Below, one piece after another: positions 24,664 to 33,884 of a stretch of DNA of 64,000 nt. The stretch is from Polynucleobacter asymbioticus QLW-P1DMWA-1 (GTDB lineage Bacteria; Pseudomonadota; Gammaproteobacteria; Burkholderiales; Burkholderiaceae). Made by a program: the position numbers and the translations under genes. The notes under the pieces are model-generated. The model did not search any database. It saw only the letters and a list, made by a program, of their open reading frames with translations, and was not told the DNA's origin. Each line of letters starts with the position of its first letter. The stretch's first letter is position 1. The stretch is taken from positions 1,302,001 to 1,366,000 of the forward strand of contig NC_009379.1 of assembly GCF_000016345.1 (NCBI RefSeq), read 5' to 3'.

Positions 24664-27600
24664 CTAGCGCAAGCTGGCTAAAACCTTTTCGAGACGCTTT
24701 AAGGACATAGGGGTTGGTGTTTTAAGCTCCTGAGCATATAAAGCTACCCGTAACTCTTCTAGCTGCCATCGAAAATCAGTTAAGGCCTGGTCTTCAGTCA
24801 TTGCATACGAAGCAGCCCCTTTATTTCCTTGCATGAGCTTTTGCCATGGACGTGCAACGGATTCCCAGTCTTTCTGGCACTGAGCATCGCGACTCGGGTT
24901 AGAGCGTAATTTATCAATTCGCATCGCAATCGCTTTTAAATACCGTGGCACATGAACCAATTGGGCATAAGGTATATCAGCCACAAACTTCGGAAAGATT
25001 AATCCCTGCATCTGCGCTTGAATATCAGCATAAGCACTTGGTGAGGCGGCTTTTGCACTGGCTATCTTTTTCTGAAGATCTGCATGGGCCTGCAATGCAT
25101 TTAAAGCATGACGAGAAATCTCTTGGGCAATCAGCGCTAACCTAGGTTTACCTGCTTGCAATCGCTCTGTAAATTGTTCGGCGTTTACTGGAAGGGATTC
25201 ACCCATGAACGCACGCTCGAGTGCAAGATTGAGAATGTGATCTATTAAACCTTCTACTGAACCGACATTAATAAAAAGCAATCCCAATTCTCGAATGCCG
25301 GGCAACTGTTTTTGTAATGCCTTGAGCGTATCTTTATTACTCAACGCAAACAAGCGACGCAATCCTAAAGCATGCTGTTTACGAGCCTCCAGCAGATCAT
25401 CAAATACCTCTAGATCACAATAATCGATACGGTCCACTAAAGCGGGATAGCCAAATAAAGTTTTGTTGCCTTTTTGAATCTCTAAAGTTTCAGGTAGCTC
25501 ACCAAATTCCCATGCGCGATAGCCGCCCTGCTCTACCTTGCGGGCATTAGCCTCGTTAGAGCTGTTACTGCCAGCCTTCTGGGTAGGCTCAACACCTAAC
25601 TCTACTTGCGCAGTCTCTTGGGCTATTGCCTGGAAGGCGCTACGGGCCGTCTCACCATACTCGGAACGCAAGCGAGATAAGTTACGCTCTACCTCCAACT
25701 GACGGCCATGTTCGTCAATGAGGCGAAAGTTCATTGATGAGTGCAGCGGCAAAGATTCAGGCCTAAAGTCTGTACGTTTAATTTCGAGCCCGCGCTCTTT
25801 GCGGATGTCACTAATGAGGCTATCTAGAAAGTCGCCTACTCCAAATTGCTTCTCTTCTAGTTTTCGCTCAAGAAAAGATTTTGCATAATCGGGTAGCGGC
25901 ACACAGTGACGTCGTAACTTCTGGGGCAATGATTTAAGCAATAGATGAACCTTTTCCTCACACATGCCAGGCACTAACCATTCACAACGGCGGCCATCCA
26001 CCTGATTTAGTTGGGTCAAAGGAACGACTAGCGTCACACCATCCTTAGGGCTGCCGGGCTCAAAGTGATAAGTCAGACTGAGCTGTGCACCACCTACCAA
26101 CATATTTTTAGGATAACGATCTACTGTGATACCAGCCGCTTCATGTCGCATCAAATCGGCTTTTTCTAAGCGGAGCTGACTATCTAATTCAGGGTCTTTA
26201 CTAAACCATGCTTTGAGACTTTCACGACTACGCACCTCTTTTGGAATTCTGGAGTCGTAAAAGGCAAAGAGTAGATCGTCATCTACCAATACATCAGGGC
26301 GACGCGAGCGATGCTCTAGCGCTTCAATTTCTTTAATAAGTCGACGGTTATGCCAAAAGAAGTTAAAGAGATTGGGATACTTTTTCTTGGCATCTGTTTC
26401 GGTCTCTCGCTGAAGTGCTGGAGTATCCATGCGCCCAAACATCTCTTCTTGCACTAAAGCCTGGCGAATAAATAATTCTCTCGTTTCATCGGGGTTATGG
26501 GGCTCATAACGGACTCGGCGACCATGGTAGATGGGTAAGCCATATAAAGTGCCCCTCTCAAAGGCCATGACCTCACCTTGGCGGTTGTCCCAAAATGGAT
26601 CACTGAGGGATTTGATCAGGCGATGTGCAGCAACTCGTTCCACCCATTGGGGTTCTATTTTGGCAATCGTGCGTGCATACATGCGATTGGTTTCTTGTAG
26701 CTCACCAGCCAGAATCCAGGCGCCTGCCTTTTTACCTATCGTTGATCCCGGCCAAATAAAGGGGCGAATCCCACGTGCGCCAACATACCCGCCGGTTTTG
26801 CTATTGCGGTCTTGGGATTTTTCATCCTCTTCTTTTTTGGCAACATAACCAAGCAAACCCGTTAGCAGGGATAGATGTACCTGCTCATAAGTTGCAGCTA
26901 AGCCGTTCTCTTTCCAGCCCTTCTCGCCTAACATCGTGTGCAACTGACCATGAATATCACGCCACTCACGCAGACGGCGCGGTGACAGAAATTTACTTTT
27001 ACAGAGAGTCTCTAGCTGACGATTGCTATGCTTATGTTGCAAAGCATCTTGATACCAATTCCACAGCTTAACGAAACTCAAAAACTCTGAGCGTTCATCC
27101 GCAAACTGCAAATGAGCTTGATCTGCCGCCGTAGCTTGATCCATGGGGCGATCGCGAGGGTCTTGCGTAGCTAATGCAGAAGCAATAATGGTCACTTCTT
27201 TTAAGGCGTTCTGTTCTTTTGCCGCTAAAAGCATTCTGCCAATACAGGGGTCAAGCGGTAAATCTGCTAATTGCTTACCAATGGCGGTGAGCTTAAAGCT
27301 ATTGTTAATATCTTTTCCATCTGCCGGCTCAGATTCGTCAAATTCAATGGCGCCCAACTCATCTAGAAGTTGCACACCATCGGCAATCGCTCTTCCTAAA
27401 GGTTTATCAATAAAAGGAAAGTGTTGAATCTTAGGCAAACGCAATGAACTCATACGTAGAAGCACTGAAGCCAAAGAGCTTCTCAGAATTTCAGGGTCGG
27501 TAAATTGAGAGCGGCTTTGATAATCCAGCTCACTATAGAGACGTACGCAGATACCATCCGAGACACGACCGCAGCGGCCTGCCCTTTGATTGGCCGCCGC

Positions 27601-28704
27601 TTGAGAGATGGACTCAATCTGGAGTTGCTCTACCTTATTGCGATAGGAGTAGCGCTTTACCCGTGCCAAGCCACTGTCAATGACATAACGAATATTAGGA
27701 ACGGTTAAAGAGGTCTCGGCAACGTTGGTCGTCAAAATGATGCGGCGTCCATTTCCTGGGCTGAATACTCTTTCTTGCTCCGCAACCGATTGACGGGCAA
27801 ACAAACTCAAAATCTCTGGGTGAAAGCGTTGCTGCAACACGTGGTCCTTGCGCAAAGCTTCCGCGCAATCTCGGATCTCACGTTCGCCCGGTAAAAAAAC
27901 CAGCACATCTCCTGAACCAGCGGCACCTTCACGCCATAAGCTCGCAATCTCTTCTGTCACCGCATCCGAAATTTCCTTGGCAGCCTTGGATGCCTTTTTA
28001 CCATCAGGTTTAGCGTCTGGTTCCAAGGGTGAGTAACGCTGCTCTACTGGGAACAAACGGCCGCTCACTTCAATGACTGGTGCGACTTTGCCATTTATGG
28101 CGAAGTGCTCTGCAAATCTCTGGGCATCAATGGTTGCTGAGGTGATGATCAGCTTAAGATCTGGCCTCTTGGGCAGCAGCTGGCGCAAATAACCTAATAA
28201 GAAATCAATATTGAGACTACGTTCATGAGCCTCATCAATAATGAGTGTGTCATAGGCACGTAGTTGAGGATCGCGCTGAGTTTCAGCCAGCAAGATGCCA
28301 TCAGTCATCAACTTGATTGAAGCGCTATGACTAGTCTTGTCAGCAAAGCGTACTTGGTAGCCCACATCCTGACCAATAGGAGAGCCTAGCTCTTGAGCAA
28401 TTCTCTTTGCTGTGGCAGTGGCTGCAATTCGGCGAGGCTGTGTGTGGCCGATTAGCTTGCCGCCATTGATCGTCCCACGACCCAGATCTAGGCAGATCTT
28501 TGGAAGCTGGGTGGTCTTACCTGAACCCGTCTCACCGCATACGATCACTACCTGGTGGCTCTGCAGGGCATCCTTGATGATCTGACGCTGACCTGAGACA
28601 GGTAATTCTTCCGGAAAGCGGATTTCTAGCTTGCGCCGGGTGTTGGAGGCAGGCACAGGCTGTGAGATAACTTTGGGTTTTTGTTGGTTTATAGGCTCTT
28701 GCAC
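24664..28704 (-). CDS. hrpA: ATP-dependent RNA helicase HrpA
   Basis: This DEAH-box RNA helicase of 1346 residues is slightly longer than E. coli HrpA (1300). The helicase core shows GETGSGKTTQLPK (motif I), DEAHERS (motif II), SATIDAQRF (motif III) and QRAGRCGRV (motif VI). The winged-helix, ratchet and long HrpA-specific C-terminal regions follow. It acts on structured RNA and helps resolve stalled ribosomes. The start is GTG at 28704, 17 bp from the divergent argA gene; no later Met would preserve the N-terminus. Confidence 0.94.
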   Translation of the reverse strand: MQEPINQQKPKVISQPVPASNTRRKLEIRFPEELPVSGQRQIIKDALQSHQVVIVCGETGSGKTTQLPKICLDLGRGTINGGKLIGHTQPRRIAATATAKRIAQELGSPIGQDVGYQVRFADKTSHSASIKLMTDGILLAETQRDPQLRAYDTLIIDEAHERSLNIDFLLGYLRQLLPKRPDLKLIITSATIDAQRFAEHFAINGKVAPVIEVSGRLFPVEQRYSPLEPDAKPDGKKASKAAKEISDAVTEEIASLWREGAAGSGDVLVFLPGEREIRDCAEALRKDHVLQQRFHPEILSLFARQSVAEQERVFSPGNGRRIILTTNVAETSLTVPNIRYVIDSGLARVKRYSYRNKVEQLQIESISQAAANQRAGRCGRVSDGICVRLYSELDYQSRSQFTDPEILRSSLASVLLRMSSLRLPKIQHFPFIDKPLGRAIADGVQLLDELGAIEFDESEPADGKDINNSFKLTAIGKQLADLPLDPCIGRMLLAAKEQNALKEVTIIASALATQDPRDRPMDQATAADQAHLQFADERSEFLSFVKLWNWYQDALQHKHSNRQLETLCKSKFLSPRRLREWRDIHGQLHTMLGEKGWKENGLAATYEQVHLSLLTGLLGYVAKKEEDEKSQDRNSKTGGYVGARGIRPFIWPGSTIGKKAGAWILAGELQETNRMYARTIAKIEPQWVERVAAHRLIKSLSDPFWDNRQGEVMAFERGTLYGLPIYHGRRVRYEPHNPDETRELFIRQALVQEEMFGRMDTPALQRETETDAKKKYPNLFNFFWHNRRLIKEIEALEHRSRRPDVLVDDDLLFAFYDSRIPKEVRSRESLKAWFSKDPELDSQLRLEKADLMRHEAAGITVDRYPKNMLVGGAQLSLTYHFEPGSPKDGVTLVVPLTQLNQVDGRRCEWLVPGMCEEKVHLLLKSLPQKLRRHCVPLPDYAKSFLERKLEEKQFGVGDFLDSLISDIRKERGLEIKRTDFRPESLPLHSSMNFRLIDEHGRQLEVERNLSRLRSEYGETARSAFQAIAQETAQVELGVEPTQKAGSNSSNEANARKVEQGGYRAWEFGELPETLEIQKGNKTLFGYPALVDRIDYCDLEVFDDLLEARKQHALGLRRLFALSNKDTLKALQKQLPGIRELGLLFINVGSVEGLIDHILNLALERAFMGESLPVNAEQFTERLQAGKPRLALIAQEISRHALNALQAHADLQKKIASAKAASPSAYADIQAQMQGLIFPKFVADIPYAQLVHVPRYLKAIAMRIDKLRSNPSRDAQCQKDWESVARPWQKLMQGNKGAASYAMTEDQALTDFRWQLEELRVALYAQELKTPTPMSLKRLEKVLASLR

Positions 28705-28712
28705 CCTATAAT
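28684..28712 (+). promoter_or_regulatory. argA promoter, giving an almost leaderless transcript
   Basis: A perfect -10 box TATAAT (28707-28712) is preceded at 17 bp by TTGGTT. The predicted start site near 28719 lies only about 3 nt before the argA ATG at 28722, and no ribosome-binding site is present. Confidence 0.5.
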
Positions 28713-28721
28713 TTTCTCACT

Positions 28722-30086
28722 ATGCCGACAAATGCACCAAACCTAGCGCCCAGCGCCGAAGAATCTGCCTCCAATTTCCCATTTGTGGGCTGGTTGCGCG
28801 ATGTTGCGCCCTATATTCATAGCTTTCGAGAAAAGACCTTTGTTATCGCTTTTGCAGGTGAACTCGTCCAAGAAATCGGCTTAGAGAACCTGATTGAGGA
28901 TATCGCCATGCTGCATGCTATGGGTATGCGCATCGTATTGGTACACGGTATTCGCCCGCAGATTGAAGAGCAGCTTATGCTGCGCAAGATTAAGAGCAAA
29001 TTTGGCAAGAGCACAATGCACAGCTATCGAATTACTGATGCTGCCGCTTTAGAGTGCGTTAAAGAAGCCGCTGGTGAATTGCGCCTCGATATCGAAGCAG
29101 CATTTAGTCGTGGCCTACCCAACACCCCAATGGCAGGATCACGCATTTCGGTGATTTCCGGAAACTTTATTACCGCTATGCCAGTAGGCGTTGTTGAAGG
29201 AATCGATTACATTCATACCGGCTTAGTCAGAAAAGTAGATTCCTCTTCTATCAAGCAATCTTTAGATAGCAACAAAATTGTGCTGCTTTCACCTTTGGGT
29301 TTTTCACCAACAGGCCAGGCCTTCAATCTAGCCTATGAGGATGTAGCAGCCTCGACCGCTGCTGCTCTCAAGGCGGATAAGCTCATTTTCTTAAGCCCTT
29401 ACCCAGGCCTGAAAGATGCCGAAGGTGACATCATCACCGAGCTTTCTTTACCACAGCTCCAGGAATATGTGAGCCAGAATAAAGAGATGGAGATTGGAAT
29501 GAAGGGCTTACTGAATATTGCGGGTAAAGCCATTCGTGCCGGTGTTAGCCGTGTTCACTTCTTGCCTTCAAATCAAGATGGCGCTTTACTTGAGGAACTC
29601 TTTACGCATGATGGGATCGGCATGATGCTAGCCTCTTCCGACATTGAGAATTTGCGTGAAGCTAGCCAAGATGATGTTGGCGGCATCTTGCAGTTGACCA
29701 TGCCTCTTGAAGATGAGGGTATTTTGGCTGCACGCGGCCAAGATGTCATCGAACGGGATATTCAACGATTCTCAGTGATTGAGCATGATCGTGTTCTTTT
29801 CGGTTGCGCTGCCCTCTTCCCCTTCCCCAATGGCGTAGGTGAACTCGCCTGTTTAGCTGTTGATCCTGATGTACAAGGCTCGGGGGATGGTGAACGTTTG
29901 CTCAAACGCATTGAGATGCGCGCGAAGCAAGAAGGCATCAAAAAATTATTTGTTCTCACAACAAGAACAGAGCATTGGTTTTTGAAGCGCGGCTTTAAAC
30001 GTGCCACGGTAGATGATCTACCAGAAGAAAGAAAACAAATTTACAACTGGGACCGCAAGTCCATGGTTTTAACTAAAGATTTATAA
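28722..30086 (+). CDS. argA: Amino-acid N-acetyltransferase (N-acetylglutamate synthase)
   Basis: This is the first enzyme of arginine synthesis, acetylating glutamate with acetyl-CoA. The 454 residues combine an amino-acid-kinase-like domain (about 25-290, with FVIAFAGE and [14 protein letters not shown]) and a C-terminal GNAT domain (about 310-450, with [20 protein letters not shown] as acetyl-CoA loop). The domain order and length match ArgA of proteobacteria. The conserved region starts by residue 22 ([16 protein letters not shown]), which supports the chosen ATG. yggX follows after 14 bp. Confidence 0.95.
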   Translation: MPTNAPNLAPSAEESASNFPFVGWLRDVAPYIHSFREKTFVIAFAGELVQEIGLENLIEDIAMLHAMGMRIVLVHGIRPQIEEQLMLRKIKSKFGKSTMHSYRITDAAALECVKEAAGELRLDIEAAFSRGLPNTPMAGSRISVISGNFITAMPVGVVEGIDYIHTGLVRKVDSSSIKQSLDSNKIVLLSPLGFSPTGQAFNLAYEDVAASTAAALKADKLIFLSPYPGLKDAEGDIITELSLPQLQEYVSQNKEMEIGMKGLLNIAGKAIRAGVSRVHFLPSNQDGALLEELFTHDGIGMMLASSDIENLREASQDDVGGILQLTMPLEDEGILAARGQDVIERDIQRFSVIEHDRVLFGCAALFPFPNGVGELACLAVDPDVQGSGDGERLLKRIEMRAKQEGIKKLFVLTTRTEHWFLKRGFKRATVDDLPEERKQIYNWDRKSMVLTKDL

Positions 30087-30100
30087 GAAAGGCATTACAG

Positions 30101-30373
30101 ATGGCACGCATGGTTCAATGTATTAAGTTAAATAAAGAAGCAGAAGGAATGGACTTTGCTCCACTACCAGGCGAACTTGGTAAAAAGATTTGGAATCAAG
30201 TATCTAAAGAAGCTTGGGCTGCCTGGTTAAAACAACAAACCATGTTAATTAATGAAAATCGCCTCAATATGGCTGATCCTCGTGCACGTCAATACCTATT
30301 AAAGCAAGTTGAGAAGTACTTCTTTGAAGGTGGCGCGGATATGGCGCAAGGTTACGTTCCTGAAGCCGAATAA
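30101..30373 (+). CDS. yggX: Probable Fe(2+)-trafficking protein
   Basis: This is a 90-residue YggX-family protein, linked in other bacteria to protection of iron-sulfur clusters and iron handling. The start [21 protein letters not shown] (first 20 residues) carries the single conserved Cys7. [22 protein letters not shown] and the LINENRLN segment are family hallmarks. An AGAAAGG site lies before the ATG. It is probably co-transcribed with argA. Confidence 0.95.
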   Translation: MARMVQCIKLNKEAEGMDFAPLPGELGKKIWNQVSKEAWAAWLKQQTMLINENRLNMADPRARQYLLKQVEKYFFEGGADMAQGYVPEAE

Positions 30374-30435
30374 TTGGCCGTATGTTGGGTATTGCGGTAC
30401 AGCATAAATAAATTGATAAAAATTGTTTATAGCTG

Positions 30436-30464
30436 TTGACACTCTGAATTTGCAGGCATAGGAT
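30436..30464 (+). promoter_or_regulatory. Strong sigma70 promoter of an RNA gene
   Basis: A perfect TTGACA (30436-30441), a 17-bp spacer and TAGGAT (30459-30464) form a near-consensus promoter in the yggX-rpiA gap. The predicted start is about 30471. No ORF with a ribosome-binding site follows. Confidence 0.75.
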
Positions 30465-30470
30465 GTAATC

Positions 30471-30628
30471 GTAGTGAGGCAGTTTGAGTGTCCCGCTACA
30501 TTGGCGAAAGCCACTTCAAATAAGTACATCTATGTACTTATAGGCTAAGGAACTAAATACCTTCCGAGCGTCTACGCCGTGGATACCACGGCAAATAACC
30601 CGATGGGCATACCCCGTCGGGTTTTTTT
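30471..30628 (+). ncRNA. Structured small RNA gene of unknown class (6S-like layout possible)
   Basis: The stretch between yggX and rpiA is transcribed from its own strong promoter and ends in its own terminator, giving an RNA of about 155 nt. Visible pairing: an outer stem CGTAG/CTACG (30470-30474, 30572-30576), a GGC-GAAA-GCC tetraloop hairpin (30503-30512), a perfect 10-bp apical stem (30520-30529 with 30532-30541), a small AAGG/CCTT hairpin (30547-30563), and GCCGTGG-ATA-CCACGGC (30576-30592). One long hairpin with an interrupted middle and a small hairpin on the 3' side resembles 6S RNA, but I see no decisive conserved sequence. Confidence 0.6.
30597..30628 (+). terminator. Rho-independent terminator of the small RNA gene
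   Basis: AACCCGA...TCGGGTT with an inner GGG/CCC pairing forms a strong stem followed by seven T residues. It ends just before the 3' end of the convergent rpiA gene. Confidence 0.9.
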
Positions 30629-30632
30629 ATTC

Positions 30633-31343
30633 CTAAAGTACGATGCGATCTACGCCAGCAGCATTACTCACCAGCAAAATGTTTGCTTTTTCTTTGGCGA
30701 ATAAGCCCACTGTGATTACACCAGCGATTTGATTGATTTGACTCTCGATCTTTAAAGGGTCAGCGATCTGTAGTCCAGCGATATCTAGTATCCACCCACC
30801 GTTATCGGTTACAAATGGCTCACTCGGTGTTTGGTTTAAATCTGCACGAGTAGACTTAGCCAAGCGTAAAGTGACTTTCCCGCCAAGCTTTTCTAGCTCA
30901 CGCGTGACAACACCTTTTGCAAGCGGAATAATTTCTACCGGGAGAGCGAAGTTACCTAAAACAGGCACTTGCTTTGACGAATCGCAGATGCAAATAAATT
31001 GCTGCGCCATAGATGCAATAATCTTTTCACGGGTTAAAGCCCCGCCGCCACCTTTAATCATGTGGCCCTGAGGATCAATTTCATCTGCACCATCGACATA
31101 AGCGGGTAAGCTAACAACATCGTTGGGATCCAACACTTTGAATCCATGCTTAAGTAGGCGCTCGGTAGTGGCATTGGAACTAGACACAGTACCCGCAAAA
31201 TGATCTTTGTGAGGAGCTAAGGCATCAATAAAACAATTAGCCGTTGAACCTGTACCAACGCCTAATATTTGTCCAGCAGGCAGCTTTAATACCTCATCAC
31301 GTGCCGCATCACCCACCATTTTCTTAAGTTGATCTTGATTCAT
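30633..31343 (-). CDS. rpiA: Ribose-5-phosphate isomerase A
   Basis: This enzyme interconverts ribose-5-phosphate and ribulose-5-phosphate in the pentose phosphate pathway. The 236 residues include the phosphate loop GVGTGSTANCFIDAL (about 28-42), DGADEIDPQGHMIKGGGGA (about 85-103) with the catalytic acidic residues and Lys, and the C-terminal GLFAKEKANILLVS. Length is typical of RpiA. It is divergent from the transaldolase gene, so two non-oxidative pentose phosphate enzymes share an intergenic region. Confidence 0.95.
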   Translation of the reverse strand: MNQDQLKKMVGDAARDEVLKLPAGQILGVGTGSTANCFIDALAPHKDHFAGTVSSSNATTERLLKHGFKVLDPNDVVSLPAYVDGADEIDPQGHMIKGGGGALTREKIIASMAQQFICICDSSKQVPVLGNFALPVEIIPLAKGVVTRELEKLGGKVTLRLAKSTRADLNQTPSEPFVTDNGGWILDIAGLQIADPLKIESQINQIAGVITVGLFAKEKANILLVSNAAGVDRIVL

Positions 31344-31435
31344 TGCTTTACCAAAGGCCTTTACTGGAACTGAATAGTTAATCCATCTATCATATGATAT
31401 TCAGAAAAAACCATTTGAGAACTGCCTCCAAGCCC

Positions 31436-32413
31436 ATGAATAGTGCTACTTCAACCCAAAACCAACTAGAGCAACTGAAAAAACTCACTACGGTCGTTGC
31501 CGATACAGGTGATTTTGAGCGCATGCAGGCCTTTCAACCTCAAGATGCCACCACCAACCCTTCCTTAATCTTGAAGGCGGCTCAGCAGAGCAATTACCAG
31601 TCTCTAGTGAACGCAGTTAAGGTGGCTCACCCCGGAATGAGCACTACCGATTTAGTGGATTACATCTTGGTGGCTTTTGGTTTGGAGATATTAAAAATCG
31701 TTCCTGGCCGCGTCTCTACTGAAGTCGATGCCCGGCTTTCTTTCGATACCAAAGCAACTATTGCAAAAGCAAAACATCTTATTGCCCTTTATGAATCTCA
31801 TGGGATTGATCGCAATCGTATTTTGATCAAACTAGCAGGCACTTGGGAAGGAATTGCCGCCGCTAAAGAATTAGAAGCTGACGGCATCCACTGCAATATG
31901 ACTTTGCTGTTCTCATTAGTTCAAGCTGCAGCCTGTGGTGCTGCGAACGCCAAATTAATATCCCCTTTTGTGGGGCGCATTACTGATTGGTATAAGGCAA
32001 AGTTGGGAGCCAATTGGAATGATATCAATAATGGCGGTGAAAATGATCCTGGCGTCACTTCAGTAAAGCGCATTTTTCATTACTACAAACACTTTGGTAT
32101 CCCTACTGAAATCATGGGTGCTAGCTTTCGTAACACCAGCCAAATCCTTGAGCTAGCTGGTTGTGATCTATTAACTATTAGCCCAGAGCTATTGGCTGAT
32201 CTTCAAGCGAGCGGCGCTAGCGTTGATAAAAAATTAGATCCGATCAATGCGAAGGCTGCATTGACTGCCGAAGGAATAACAGCCCTTAAGTTAGATGAAT
32301 CCAGTTTCCGCCTACAACTCAATAATGATGCAATGACTACAGAAAAGTTAGCGGAAGGTATTCGTAACTTCTGCATTGATACAGAGAAATTAGAGGCGCT
32401 CCTAGCTAAATAA
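31436..32413 (+). CDS. tal: Transaldolase
   Basis: This transfers a dihydroxyacetone unit between sugar phosphates in the non-oxidative pentose phosphate pathway. The family signature [14 protein letters not shown] is near the N-terminus, the Schiff-base Lys is in [11 protein letters not shown], and GRITDWYK lies further on. I prefer the ATG at 31436 ([17 protein letters not shown]), giving 325 residues, over the ATG at 31394, whose extra basic segment is not part of the family. The gene ends at a strong terminator. Confidence 0.95.
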   Translation: MNSATSTQNQLEQLKKLTTVVADTGDFERMQAFQPQDATTNPSLILKAAQQSNYQSLVNAVKVAHPGMSTTDLVDYILVAFGLEILKIVPGRVSTEVDARLSFDTKATIAKAKHLIALYESHGIDRNRILIKLAGTWEGIAAAKELEADGIHCNMTLLFSLVQAAACGAANAKLISPFVGRITDWYKAKLGANWNDINNGGENDPGVTSVKRIFHYYKHFGIPTEIMGASFRNTSQILELAGCDLLTISPELLADLQASGASVDKKLDPINAKAALTAEGITALKLDESSFRLQLNNDAMTTEKLAEGIRNFCIDTEKLEALLAK

Positions 32414-32432
32414 CCATTTAGCGCCAAAAAGA

Positions 32433-32457
32433 AAACCCGCCGAAGCGGGTTTTTTTA
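32433..32457 (+). terminator. Rho-independent terminator after tal
   Basis: The stem AAACCCGC/GCGGGTTT with a CGAA loop is followed by a T-run. It separates tal from the convergent amidohydrolase gene. Confidence 0.92.
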
Positions 32458-32479
32458 TTTGATATCTTACAGCCTAGAA

Positions 32480-33823
32480 CTACAGAGTAGTTTTGTAAAT
32501 AGTTCCGTCTTTCATGATGACGCGGAAGTTCTTTTGAGGATCGGCAATGATGTCGAGATTAACGGTAGGGTCACCGTCAACTAACAGTAAATCTGCATAA
32601 GCACCCTCTTGCACTACCCCCAACTTACCTTCTGTATAAGGGTTACGCTTACCCGATAAGGCAAAAAGCTGAGCATTGTCGTGAGTCACAATCTTAAGAG
32701 CATGAGCCGGAGTCATGAACTGTTTCATTTCAACTAACTCAGTATTTTGCATGTACATATTTTGCGGCTCAAACAATAAATCTGTTCCCCAGGCTAACTT
32801 GACATTATTTTTTACAGCCCATCTCCACACATTGCCCTGGTTTAGTACCAGCTCATGCTTTCTTGCGCGTACGTCAGGTGGAAAGGATGGGCCAGCCTCA
32901 TCAAAGACTTGGGTGCTCAACCAAATACCTTTATCGGCCATATACTTGACTGTTGCTTCATCCAAGAGCTGACCATGTTCAATCACTGTGACGCCGGCAT
33001 CAATTGAGCGACGTACAGAATGCGGCGTATACGAATGTACTGATACATAAGTTCCAAAATCAGTCGCCGCCTCAACAGCAGCCTTAATTTCGTCTGAAGT
33101 AAATTCATTCACATAAAGCGGGTCCATATGGGACTCGCCACCACCACTAGTAGCCAACTTAATTTGAGTGGCGCCATTGCGCAAATTAAACCGTGTTGCC
33201 GTTAAAACCTGTGCACGTCCATCCACAATGGATGAGAACCGTACTTGCTCAAGGGGTGTCAAAGGCCCTCCGAAGCTACGCGGTAATTGTTCTGGTGGAG
33301 TAAAGTCGCAGTGTCCAGAGGTTTGACAAACCATCGAGCCGCTTGGATAAATACGCGGTCCAATTACCTTGCCTTGATCAATAGCATCCTTAACTCTAAA
33401 AATAGGGCCTGCCATGTCTCGAATAGTGGTAAAGCCGCGCATCAACATGGCCTGTGCCTGTTCTGAAGCAACTTTATCTAAAAATGCTATATCTGGATTT
33501 GGAACAATAATTTGATCTGCTGTAACGCCAGCAATATAAAGATGGGCATGCGCATCACTTAAACCCGGCATCAGCGTACGACCACCACCTGCAATAAAGG
33601 TAGCAGTTGTGCCGCTCGGAATTTGAATAGGTTTAACTGAAATAGTCTGAATCACATTCCCAACTACCAATACATTGATTGGGGGTGTTAATTTCTCTGA
33701 AGTACCATCAAACACTCGTACATTTTCATAGAGCGTTGCGGTCTTTGGTGCCGCCTGAGAATGGCAAGAAAGCGCGGCAGTCAGTGTACTTAAAACAAAT
33801 AGGGATTTAGCTATGGTTTTCAT
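32480..33823 (-). CDS. Exported metal-dependent amidohydrolase
   Basis: This 447-residue protein has a signal peptide (hydrophobic stretch ending near SQAAPK) and an amidohydrolase domain of the imidazolonepropionase/prolidase-like group. Metal-site motifs are GLSDAHAHLY (about residue 90), the SVHSYTPHS and IEHGQLLD segments with two His ligands, and LAWGTDLLF with the catalytic Asp. The C-terminal part returns to the composite beta-sandwich (GVVQEGAYADLLLVDGDP). The substrate is unknown; periplasmic cleavage of a peptide or amide is likely. It follows the CoA-transferase gene by 61 bp on the same strand. Confidence 0.82.
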   Translation of the reverse strand: MKTIAKSLFVLSTLTAALSCHSQAAPKTATLYENVRVFDGTSEKLTPPINVLVVGNVIQTISVKPIQIPSGTTATFIAGGGRTLMPGLSDAHAHLYIAGVTADQIIVPNPDIAFLDKVASEQAQAMLMRGFTTIRDMAGPIFRVKDAIDQGKVIGPRIYPSGSMVCQTSGHCDFTPPEQLPRSFGGPLTPLEQVRFSSIVDGRAQVLTATRFNLRNGATQIKLATSGGGESHMDPLYVNEFTSDEIKAAVEAATDFGTYVSVHSYTPHSVRRSIDAGVTVIEHGQLLDEATVKYMADKGIWLSTQVFDEAGPSFPPDVRARKHELVLNQGNVWRWAVKNNVKLAWGTDLLFEPQNMYMQNTELVEMKQFMTPAHALKIVTHDNAQLFALSGKRNPYTEGKLGVVQEGAYADLLLVDGDPTVNLDIIADPQKNFRVIMKDGTIYKTTL

Positions 33824-33884
33824 AATTACTCTTTTTAATTACATTGGAATATTGGGTAGCGCTTTTTAAAATCTAGAGGGAGAT

